Shown here: positions 1-5,443 of the stretch, piece by piece | Numbering within the stretch: position 1 is the first letter of the stretch | How the letters are laid out: each line of letters begins with the position of its first letter | Source of the DNA: an uncultured Clostridia bacterium | GTDB lineage: Bacteria > Bacillota > Clostridia > Christensenellales > DUVY01 | Direction of reading: 5' to 3' | NCBI GenBank assembly: GCA_937895465.1 | Contig: CALAYY010000224.1 | Span: forward strand, 1 to 13,590 | Length of the DNA stretch: 13,590 bases | Notes under the pieces: generated by a model | Database searches by the model: none | The model's input: the letters and a program-made list of their open reading frames with translations, nothing else | What the model was told of the DNA's origin: nothing | Position numbers and translations under genes: made by a program

Positions 1-219
1 ATTAGATACCTTTGTCATGTATTATCCGGCTCTATTTTCTTTGGTGCTTGGGATACTATAGACTCATGGACATTTTCTTTGATATACAACTCTTATGTGT
101 TAATAGATTTGGCTATTACATTGGTTATCGGAGTTTTGTTATTCTCATCAAAAAGCTTTACATCTCAAATGGAACGCTTTGTAATTAACGGTCAAAAAAA
201 TGTATATACAAAAGACTAG
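1..219 (+). CDS. C-terminal end of a probable ThiT/YuaJ-type thiamine transporter (partial)
   Basis: The frame is open from base 1 to a TAG at 217-219, giving the last 72 residues of a membrane protein whose start lies outside the window. The fragment reads as a hydrophobic segment with RYLCHVLSGSIFFGAW, then SLIYNSYVLIDLAITLVIGVLL, and ends in a short charged tail. A His-x2-Ser-Gly motif followed by a Tyr-Asn pair ahead of the last membrane helix resembles the ThiT family, the membrane S-component that captures thiamine for an energy-coupling factor (ECF) transporter. In that family a His and an Asn in this region contact thiamine; H6 and N30 of the fragment are candidates. The gene ends just before a strong inverted repeat. 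Family assignment is from memory of the motif. Another small vitamin-transport S-component is the main alternative. Any TPP riboswitch would lie upstream of the window. Confidence 0.62.
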   Translation: MRYLCHVLSGSIFFGAWDTIDSWTFSLIYNSYVLIDLAITLVIGVLLFSSKSFTSQMERFVINGQKNVYTKD

Positions 220-224
220 AACAT

Positions 225-259
225 ATCAAAACAAGCCCTTTAAAAGGGCTTGTTTTGAT
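225..259. terminator. Bidirectional terminator between convergent genes
   Basis: This is a perfect 35-base inverted repeat: a 17-base arm, one central base and the matching arm. The GC core is AAGCCC/GGGCTT, flanked by A-rich and T-rich outer arms, so a T-run follows the core on both strands. It sits 5 bases after the stop of the plus-strand transporter and contains the stop codon of the minus-strand zinc-ribbon gene (240-242) near its centre. It can therefore serve as an intrinsic terminator in both directions. Confidence 0.85.
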
Positions 260-737
260 GAAAGGATATAATCCTTTTGCTCATTACTTTGTCAAATTGA
301 AAGGTAATTTCTATTATTCTGTTTAACTTATAATCGTTCCAATGATAAATCTTAACACTAAGGTCATTTTCTCCTACTACGATCAAATTACCATCACCTT
401 GCAAAACATCACATACTTCTTTATAGCTCATTCCGATATAAACTTTCTCATATCTATCAGTTGACCATATGGGTTTTTCCATTTCTTGCGGCTTTTGATC
501 TACAGAGCTAATATATGCAACACTGCAGACGGCAATTACAAAAAAAATAATAAAAGCTATAAAAACTGCTATCCTTCTCTTATCTTGCTGATTCATTGGC
601 TCAGACGAAGTAAGATAAGTTCTTTCTTCGGCTAATACTTTTTGCTGCTTTATCTTTTCTTCATAAATATTATGACCGCAAAAAATACAATATCTTGAAT
701 TATTATCTATTTCAAGTCCGCATGATTTACAATACAT
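240..737 (-). CDS. Zinc-ribbon, single-pass membrane protein with a DUF3862/BLIP-like C-terminal domain
   Basis: The protein has 165 residues. The N-terminus (about 1-22) is a zinc ribbon with two CxxC knuckles, YCKSCG and YCIFCG. A charged linker follows, then one transmembrane helix at about 55-77 (AVFIAFIIFFVIAVCSVAYI). A C-terminal domain at about 93-165 begins YEKVYIGMSYKEVCDVLQGDG and continues with Trp- and Phe-containing beta strands (YHWNDY, ITFQFD). The GMSYKEV helix followed by such strands resembles the DUF3862/SmpA-like fold with BLIP-type topology. The inferred topology is a cytoplasmic zinc ribbon and an extracellular C-domain. The start is supported by GAGGTG about 6 bases upstream of the ATG. 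It lies 66 bases downstream of the CmpB-like gene and may be cotranscribed with it. Function is unknown; proteins of this architecture are common but uncharacterised in Clostridia. Confidence 0.8.
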   Translation of the reverse strand: MYCKSCGLEIDNNSRYCIFCGHNIYEEKIKQQKVLAEERTYLTSSEPMNQQDKRRIAVFIAFIIFFVIAVCSVAYISSVDQKPQEMEKPIWSTDRYEKVYIGMSYKEVCDVLQGDGNLIVVGENDLSVKIYHWNDYKLNRIIEITFQFDKVMSKRIISFHQNKPF

Positions 738-803
738 ATTTCACCTCAAAATATAATATCTTTTATTGTATTATATCATAATAAACATATAAATTATTTA
801 AAA

Positions 804-1580
804 CTATTTCTTTTTTCTTTCAATCTTGATTTTATTTTTTATTAACCGTAATTGCTCAGAAAATTTCTTTAATGTAAAATGAGGAAATGCTCTGAGTATC
901 CTTCTTTTGCTTAACTTTTGAGCCAGTTTCCTATAATTATCTAATTCTTCATCTGATCTGTTTCCAAAATCATCATTAAAATCCGAGCCTTGTTCGCCTG
1001 CTAATTTGAATTTTTGCTGCAATCTTGAAAATAAACCTTTTAATTCAGCAAGCTTTTTGGATATTGCTTGGATATTAAATATTGTAAATAAAATATCGGC
1101 TATAAATAAAGCAGATACAAAGACGATCAAAATAACCTTGAAATTAAAAGGAATATATGTCAATAGCTTTCTTATGCCTGGATTAATCAAATAAACCAGA
1201 AAAAGACTCATTACACCCCACCCCAATGAATAACCAAGCCATATTCTGCCGTGCAGGTTTAAGGGATAATCAGAATAATCCCATAATTTCATCTTAAATA
1301 TTTTTTCTAAAGCAAAACCAATAAGGTATTCTACAACTGAACAGATTACAACTCCAAGAACAAAAATCAAAAAAATATCGAATAAAGGATTAATTTTTAT
1401 ATACGAAAGAGGAATTCCCACCGCCAATGCACCCGTTCCATAAATAGGGCAAACAGGTCCGTTAAGAAATCCTCTGTGAACAAATCTTTTCTGTAAAGCT
1501 GAGCAATAGATTGTTTCTATTACCCAGCCAAAAAAAGAAAATATGAAAAACATTAATAATAATTCAATAATAAAATACAT
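804..1580 (-). CDS. CmpB-like (putative ABC transporter permease, PF06541-type) membrane protein
   Basis: A multi-pass membrane protein of about 258 residues from the ATG at 1580. From that start, helices are visible near residues 1-25 (IELLLMFFIFSFFGWVIETI), 38-60, 66-95 (FLIFVLGVVICSVVEYLIGF), 110-135 (GRIWLGYSLGWGVMSLFLVY) and 145-170. A basic, probably cytoplasmic tail of about 85 residues follows. The FFGWVIETIY opening, the RGFLNGPVCPIYG segment and the LWDYSDYPLNLHGRI segment are typical of the family annotated as putative ABC transporter permease, CmpB type. The substrate is unknown and no ATPase gene is adjacent. A TTG at 1619 extends the frame by 13 residues but has no ribosome binding site, and family members begin at the first helix, so I prefer 1580. 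The site before 1580 is itself weak (GGGAT). Confidence 0.82.
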   Translation of the reverse strand: MYFIIELLLMFFIFSFFGWVIETIYCSALQKRFVHRGFLNGPVCPIYGTGALAVGIPLSYIKINPLFDIFLIFVLGVVICSVVEYLIGFALEKIFKMKLWDYSDYPLNLHGRIWLGYSLGWGVMSLFLVYLINPGIRKLLTYIPFNFKVILIVFVSALFIADILFTIFNIQAISKKLAELKGLFSRLQQKFKLAGEQGSDFNDDFGNRSDEELDNYRKLAQKLSKRRILRAFPHFTLKKFSEQLRLIKNKIKIERKKK

Positions 1581-1663
1581 ATCTGCATCTATCCCAAATC
1601 TAATTTTAGCTAATTTCAAAAATTGCTTAACTTATGTATTTTATGAAATAATTTTTTAATTAT

Positions 1664-3049
1664 TTAAATAATAAAGCGTTCATCCTTTTTTAAAGAGTTT
1701 ATTTCCTCAAGTTTCTTTTCATAGTTTTTTCTGCCCATCATAGCAAAAGTAGCTTGCTTACCCTCTTCTACACCTGGCTGATTATATGTGTTAATATCAA
1801 GCAAAGCACCGCAATAAGCCGTCTGGTACATAAAGTACTGCAATAATTCGCCTATAGTATGAGCATTAACTTCAGGTAAAGTTATAGTAAAATTAGCTCT
1901 TTTATATTTTGTCAAAGCAAATTCAGTGGCTTTTCTCTCATAATTAATCAGGTCGTTAAGTGTTTTATTTTGCAAAAAGTCTGTTTCAGGATAATCACCA
2001 GCGGAAGGAATAACAACTTCTGTCCTGTATTTTTCTACTGCCAAGAACGTAACAACCTTATCAAAAGGTCCTTCTGTATATAACTGAACTTGACTGTGTT
2101 GGTCTGTTACTCCCAAAGCTTTTACAGGAGTTTGACCGGCATGAACTATATTATTGTTATTATCCGTTGCCTTACCCAATGATTCAGCCCAAATCTGGCA
2201 ATAAAAATCTGACATATATTTTAGACTATCAGCATAAGGCATCAATACAGAAATGTTTTTGCCTTTTCTCATGGATATATACTGCAAAAATGCTGTTGAA
2301 AGTGCGGGATTTTCACATGCAACTGGAGAAAAGCATGCTTCACTCATTTCTCTAGCCCCTTCTAATATAGCCTTGATGTCAATGCCTACTAACGCAAGTG
2401 GAACAAGTCCTACAGGTGACAGTACACTAAATCTGCCCCCTACACCGCCGCCCAAATCAAACACCTTATAGCCTTCTTTTACTGCTATATCATAAAGAGT
2501 TCCTTTGCCTTTTGTAGTAGTTATTATAATATTGTCTTTAGCATCATTAAGCTTTTGCTTCAAAATATTATGAATAATCATGTATTGAGATAAGGTTTCA
2601 CTGGTAGTTCCGCTTTTGGTTATAACATTAAAAACGGTCTTCTTTACATCGATTACATCTAATAATGCCTGCATCCTCTCTGGGTCAACATTATCTTCAA
2701 CATACAATCTGGGAAATTTCCTAACATTTTTTTCTAATTCATTGTGTCTAAGATGTAACAATGCATTGGCTACTGCAATAGTTCCTAACGCTGAGCCGCC
2801 AATACCAAAAACAACAACATTGTCATAATCTTGATATCTTTTAACGGTCTCTAAGATGTCCTTAACAACATCCTGTTGATAAAACGGAAGATTAGTCCAT
2901 TCCTGCCAACCTTTACCGCGGTTATCCATCACCTTACTGTAAGCCAAATCTAGTAAATCTTTGTGCGTTTCAAATAATTGAAAATCTAAACCTTCTTTTT
3001 CTCCAAGAGTTTCCTTCATCATATTATTGAAGTCAAACTTAAGCTGCAT
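1664..3049 (-). CDS. pgi: Glucose-6-phosphate isomerase
   Basis: The 461-residue enzyme interconverts glucose-6-phosphate and fructose-6-phosphate in cytosolic glycolysis and gluconeogenesis. Landmarks are the sugar-phosphate (SIS) loop GIGGSALG at 82-89, the phosphate-binding SGTTSET at 146-152, AESLGK with the expected catalytic Glu at 289, and the C-terminal HTIGELLQYF and VEEGKQ blocks, with Lys near 431 as the expected active-site base region. Length matches the short Bacillota form of about 450 residues. The frame is open back to an ATG at 3124, but AAGGAG lies 9 bases before the ATG at 3049, and a promoter (3084-3112) lies inside that upstream extension. The shorter start is therefore well supported. 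The gene is probably monocistronic or reads into the CmpB-like gene 83 bases downstream; only a weak AT-only hairpin lies between them. Confidence 0.97.
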   Translation of the reverse strand: MQLKFDFNNMMKETLGEKEGLDFQLFETHKDLLDLAYSKVMDNRGKGWQEWTNLPFYQQDVVKDILETVKRYQDYDNVVVFGIGGSALGTIAVANALLHLRHNELEKNVRKFPRLYVEDNVDPERMQALLDVIDVKKTVFNVITKSGTTSETLSQYMIIHNILKQKLNDAKDNIIITTTKGKGTLYDIAVKEGYKVFDLGGGVGGRFSVLSPVGLVPLALVGIDIKAILEGAREMSEACFSPVACENPALSTAFLQYISMRKGKNISVLMPYADSLKYMSDFYCQIWAESLGKATDNNNNIVHAGQTPVKALGVTDQHSQVQLYTEGPFDKVVTFLAVEKYRTEVVIPSAGDYPETDFLQNKTLNDLINYERKATEFALTKYKRANFTITLPEVNAHTIGELLQYFMYQTAYCGALLDINTYNQPGVEEGKQATFAMMGRKNYEKKLEEINSLKKDERFII

Positions 3050-3083
3050 AGCTATTTTCTCCTTAAAATTCCTTTTCTGTATA

Positions 3084-3112
3084 ATTTTACCTTTATGTGC
3101 ATTTTTAGTCAA
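3084..3112 (-). promoter_or_regulatory. Sigma-A-type promoter of pgi
   Basis: On the minus strand a -35 box TTGACT (3107-3112) is followed by a 17-base spacer and a -10 box TAAAAT (3084-3089). The predicted start site is near 3077, giving a leader of about 28 bases that contains the AAGGAG ribosome binding site of pgi. Confidence 0.65.
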
Positions 3113-3185
3113 ATCATTAATCATCTTATTTTTACATATAATTAATCGTCTGTAATTAAAAATTTTTAGCTAAGAAGGTAGTATA

Positions 3186-3680
3186 ATGAGAAAATTTAAG
3201 ATAAATATTTTTATGTTTATTCTTGCCTGTGTATTTACCAATCTTATTACAGTTATCATCTTAGTTTCATATAACAAGAGTGTAGCTGCTGATACTATTG
3301 TGGAGCAAGCATATCTAAAAATTACCGTACTTGACATAACAACACGAAAACCATTGTCAGACACAACAATATGCATCCCAGAAACAGGCAAATATTATAA
3401 AACTGATGAAATTGGGCGTACTCCCACAATAGATGTACCTTATCTAAAAAACAGTCAATATGATAATATCAAGGAAAGAAATTGGGGCGATATAACTGTA
3501 TTGGCATATAAAGAGGGCTATGTAGATTATCTGGTGTTTTATATCATGGTTACAAAAAACAAGACCCGCCATATAACTATTACGCTTGCACCGTATTCAG
3601 AAGGCAGTCAGCCTTATATTATTATAGAATCGCCTGAAGAACAATGGGCAAAAGATATTATTAATAAATATAAAAAATAA
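3186..3680 (+). CDS. Small exported protein with a carboxypeptidase-regulatory-like beta domain
   Basis: The protein has 164 residues. Residues 1-35 are a basic start plus a hydrophobic helix (FMFILACVFTNLITVIILV) ending in AADT, which reads as a signal peptide or N-terminal anchor. The mature part begins YLKITVLDITTRKPLSDTTICI, continues with YKTDEIGRTPTIDVP and later VLAYKEGYVDYLVFYIMV and RHITITLAPY. This sequence of strands (inner motif T.KPL..T, then a Gly turn, then Y..GY..Y) is characteristic of carboxypeptidase-regulatory/Ig-like beta sandwiches that decorate surface proteins. GAAGG lies 7 bases before the ATG. It is a single gene between divergent pgi and a convergent isomerase gene. 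No enzyme motif is visible, so a precise role cannot be given. Confidence 0.8.
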   Translation: MRKFKINIFMFILACVFTNLITVIILVSYNKSVAADTIVEQAYLKITVLDITTRKPLSDTTICIPETGKYYKTDEIGRTPTIDVPYLKNSQYDNIKERNWGDITVLAYKEGYVDYLVFYIMVTKNKTRHITITLAPYSEGSQPYIIIESPEEQWAKDIINKYKK

Positions 3681-3690
3681 ATGATATTAA

Positions 3691-3754
3691 ACCCCAGAGC
3701 AAAGCTCTGGATATGCGGCTTTGCCGCCTATCCCGCAGCATTAGCTGCGGGGGT
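3691..3754. repeat. Chain of three overlapping GC-rich hairpins flanked by 9-base direct repeats
   Basis: Three hairpins follow one another: CCAGAGC-AAA-GCTCTGG (3694-3710); GGATA-T-GCGGC-TTT-GCCGC-C-TATCC (3709-3733); and CCCGCAGC-ATTA-GCTGCGGG (3732-3751). Neighbouring hairpins share two bases at each junction, so the full-length stems compete. ACC (3691-3693) can pair with GGT (3752-3754) to close the group into a cloverleaf-like shape. TATTAAACC occurs directly before and after it (3685-3693 and 3754-3762). The block is much more GC-rich than its surroundings. It lies in the gap between two convergent genes and has no long T-run, so it is not a plain intrinsic terminator. A small palindromic repeat element (REP/MITE-like) is the best description. 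Confidence 0.7.
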
Positions 3755-3764
3755 ATTAAACCAT

Positions 3765-3830
3765 TTGCTTACCTCTTCATTCGGTAATGCAAGTGCGAGC
3801 ACTTGCGCTACCCTCATTTCATCGGCGAAT
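3765..3830. repeat. Hairpin bracketed by an imperfect 24-28-base direct repeat
   Basis: A strong stem GCAAGTGC-GA-GCACTTGC (3789-3806) is extended by GGTA (3783-3786) pairing with TACC (3809-3812). The segment on its left, 3765-3788 (TTGC..TACC.TC..TTCAT.CGG..AAT), recurs imperfectly on its right at 3803-3830. Together with the adjacent hairpin chain it fills most of the convergent intergenic region. It ends 7 bases from the stop of the sugar isomerase gene, so it would form the 3' end of that transcript. Confidence 0.6.
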
Positions 3831-3836
3831 AAATAC

Positions 3837-4622
3837 TTATTTATTAATAAGCCCTTTTATATATTCAAAATTCGCTTTTAGGTCATCTAAGGTGTCATAA
3901 TCTTTTGAATATAATTCTAAGATTATAGGAGCTTTTACTTCTTTATGTTTTAAGGTATTAATAAGTTTTTCAAAATCAAAAGTGCCTTTACCTATTGCGG
4001 CTGTTTCGTTATTGCTCTGAATATCACAAATATGTACTGTAGAAAGCCTGTCCCCTATTGCATCTAAGATATCATAAGGATTAACTCCGCCCTGAACTGA
4101 CTGCTTTATATCTAATGTTCCAAAAAGCTCAGGACAGTATTCCTTGAGGTTTTGAAAAAAAGACGGCTCATTAAAAAAAGCATAATGGACATTTTCATAA
4201 GAAAGCTTTAGACCGTATGCTTTGGCAATATCAATTATTTCATTAGTGCGTCTGCCAAGTTTTTTATAATCAATATTATACGGCTTTTTTTTCATTCTGT
4301 ACGGTCCGTGAAAGGTAAGAAACTTGGCATTGAGAATCTGTGCGGCACGGCAGACTTTTTTAAAAAGCTTTTCGGCATCACTCCTTACACGAGAGGTAAC
4401 ATTATATAATTCAGGCTCAAATTGTGTACCTAAGGCATGAACAGAATGTACGACAATATTTCCTTGGCTTTGTGCCATCTTTTTGGCAAAGTCTTCTTCG
4501 TATTCTGAATACGTGGTAAAAAAAACTTCAACCAAGTCACATCCTAATAGATTAAGATGTAAAAATGCTTCTTCGTTATAAATGCGATTAAAAAATGATG
4601 CTGTAGAAATTCCTGCTTTCAT
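3837..4622 (-). CDS. Sugar phosphate isomerase/epimerase-like TIM-barrel protein
   Basis: A 261-residue protein of the xylose isomerase-like TIM-barrel (AP endonuclease 2, PF01261) superfamily. It starts MKAGISTASFF and shows the family's strand-end motifs in order: LGCDLVEVFF, IVVHSVHALG, AKFLTFHGPY, KLSYENVHY, FGTLDIKQS, VHICDIQ and IILELYS. The Glu of YENV, Asp of LDIKQ, His of VHICD and Glu of LELYS are the expected divalent metal ligands. Typical activities are sugar or inositol-derivative isomerisation or epimerisation; the exact substrate cannot be read from sequence. An upstream in-frame ATG at 4676 lacks a ribosome binding site, whereas GAAGG lies 4 bases before the ATG at 4622, so the shorter start is chosen. 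It stands alone between a terminator and a hairpin-rich region. Confidence 0.85.
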   Translation of the reverse strand: MKAGISTASFFNRIYNEEAFLHLNLLGCDLVEVFFTTYSEYEEDFAKKMAQSQGNIVVHSVHALGTQFEPELYNVTSRVRSDAEKLFKKVCRAAQILNAKFLTFHGPYRMKKKPYNIDYKKLGRRTNEIIDIAKAYGLKLSYENVHYAFFNEPSFFQNLKEYCPELFGTLDIKQSVQGGVNPYDILDAIGDRLSTVHICDIQSNNETAAIGKGTFDFEKLINTLKHKEVKAPIILELYSKDYDTLDDLKANFEYIKGLINK

Positions 4623-4704
4623 AATACCTTCAAAATAATTATAATAAAAAAGACTAACAAAGTCATCTTTTATCATTCTACAAAATATATTTTTGTGTTA
4701 TGTA

Positions 4705-4740
4705 AAAAGCACCGCCAAATTATTTTTTGGCGGTGCTTTT
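4705..4740. terminator. Intrinsic terminator downstream of hpf
   Basis: A perfect 15-base-pair stem (AAAAGCACCGCCAAA with its complement, 4705-4719 and 4726-4740) encloses a 6-base loop. On the minus strand the GC-rich stem is followed by a run of five T. It begins 5 bases after the hpf stop and is the strongest terminator in the window. It isolates hpf from the isomerase gene. Confidence 0.9.
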
Positions 4741-4744
4741 ATGT

Positions 4745-5272
4745 CTATATCACAGTTTCAATTAAGCCTACGTCTCCGTCTTCACGCTTATATATTACAT
4801 TGACGCTGTCATTATCAGAATTCAGAAACACGAAGAAATTATGTCCTACTAATTCCATCTGAAGCTTTGCTTCCTCAACAGTCATAGGTTTTAGATTATA
4901 TGTTTTAGTTTTTACCAATTTTGAAGGCTCTGTATCGTCTTCTTGAGGCATAAGCCCGTTCAGACTTTTTACAAACTCTTTCATTCTTTTATCATCAAAT
5001 TTGGTTTTGTGTCTTGTTATCTGTCTAATAATTTTGTCCAAAGCAGTGTCCACATTGGTGTACATATCTTCATTGTTTTTTACTTCAGCTCGAAATGTAC
5101 GATCCGAAAAGATAGTTGCTTCAAACACATAGTCCTCATTTTCTTTTTTCAGGTTGACTCTTACTACCGTTTCAGGTTCAAAAAATTTGGATAGCTTTTC
5201 AAACTTCTTATGGATAAGATCCTCTAGCTTTTTGCCCGTATTGTAGTTTTTGGATACAATTTCAAATTTCAT
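4745..5272 (-). CDS. hpf: Long-form ribosome hibernation promoting factor
   Basis: The 175-residue protein matches the long HPF family. It has an N-terminal ribosome-binding S30AE/YfiA domain (about 1-100: MKFEIVSKNYNTGKKLEDLI, LDKIIRQITRHKTKFDDK) and, after a linker at about 105-118, a C-terminal dimerisation domain (about 119-175: VKTKTYNLKPMTVEEAKLQM, GHNFFVFLNSDNDSVNVIYKREDGDVGLIE). In Bacillota this form joins two 70S ribosomes into inactive 100S dimers during stationary phase or stress. AGGAGG lies 6 bases before the ATG. It is the next gene after the heat-shock operon on the same strand, but a hairpin (5380-5414) and its own candidate promoter separate them. Identification is very secure; the regulation is inferred. 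Confidence 0.97.
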   Translation of the reverse strand: MKFEIVSKNYNTGKKLEDLIHKKFEKLSKFFEPETVVRVNLKKENEDYVFEATIFSDRTFRAEVKNNEDMYTNVDTALDKIIRQITRHKTKFDDKRMKEFVKSLNGLMPQEDDTEPSKLVKTKTYNLKPMTVEEAKLQMELVGHNFFVFLNSDNDSVNVIYKREDGDVGLIETVI

Positions 5273-5293
5273 AATAGCCTCCTACATGATTAT

Positions 5294-5322
5294 TGTATAT
5301 CCTTTTTTTGATTAGTCTAAAC
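5294..5322 (-). promoter_or_regulatory. Candidate hpf promoter, possibly general-stress type
   Basis: On the minus strand two overlapping readings exist. One is a weak sigma-A site: TTTAGA (5316-5321), 16-base spacer, TATACA (5294-5299). The other is a sigma-B-like site: GTTTAG (5317-5322), 14-base spacer, GGATAT (5297-5302), one mismatch per box from GTTTAA/GGGTAT. Either would start transcription about 10-15 bases upstream of the ribosome binding site, a very short leader. Evidence is by eye only. Confidence 0.35.
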
Positions 5323-5379
5323 CTTTTGGTTTTGACTGTATCTACAAATAAATATTACCATTTTTTAATATGCTTTGTA

Positions 5380-5414
5380 AAGACGGCTTGTGAAAAATTC
5401 ACACAAGCCGTCTT
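5380..5414 (-). terminator. Probable terminator of the ctsR-mcsA-mcsB-clpC operon
   Basis: A 13-base-pair stem, AAGACGGCTTGTG (5380-5392) with CACAAGCCGTCTT (5402-5414), encloses a 9-base loop. It lies 29 bases after the clpC stop. On the minus strand it is followed only by a short T-run (TCTTTAC), so termination may be partial and some read-through into hpf is possible. Confidence 0.72.
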
Positions 5415-5443
5415 GATAATTTTATATAATTTTTAGTCAAACA

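Noticed and set aside
1646..1665. AT-only inverted repeat at the pgi stop (AAATAATT/AATTATTT)
   Set aside because: The stem has no GC pairs and would be too unstable for a convincing terminator.
3685..3830. CRISPR array or tRNA-like gene
   Set aside because: The repeats are not regularly spaced with unique spacers, and the cloverleaf-like fold lacks tRNA stem lengths, T-loop and CCA-end features.
3681..3881. Plus-strand open frame of 66 codons across the hairpin region
   Set aside because: It starts directly after a stop codon with no ribosome binding site, its sequence is dictated by the palindromes, and it runs into the 3' end of the opposite-strand isomerase gene.
5331..5441. Single CtsR-like heptads (TTTGACT at 5331-5337; AGTCAAA at 5435-5441)
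   Set aside because: Each is a lone heptad without the correctly spaced partner, so neither is a credible CtsR operator for hpf.
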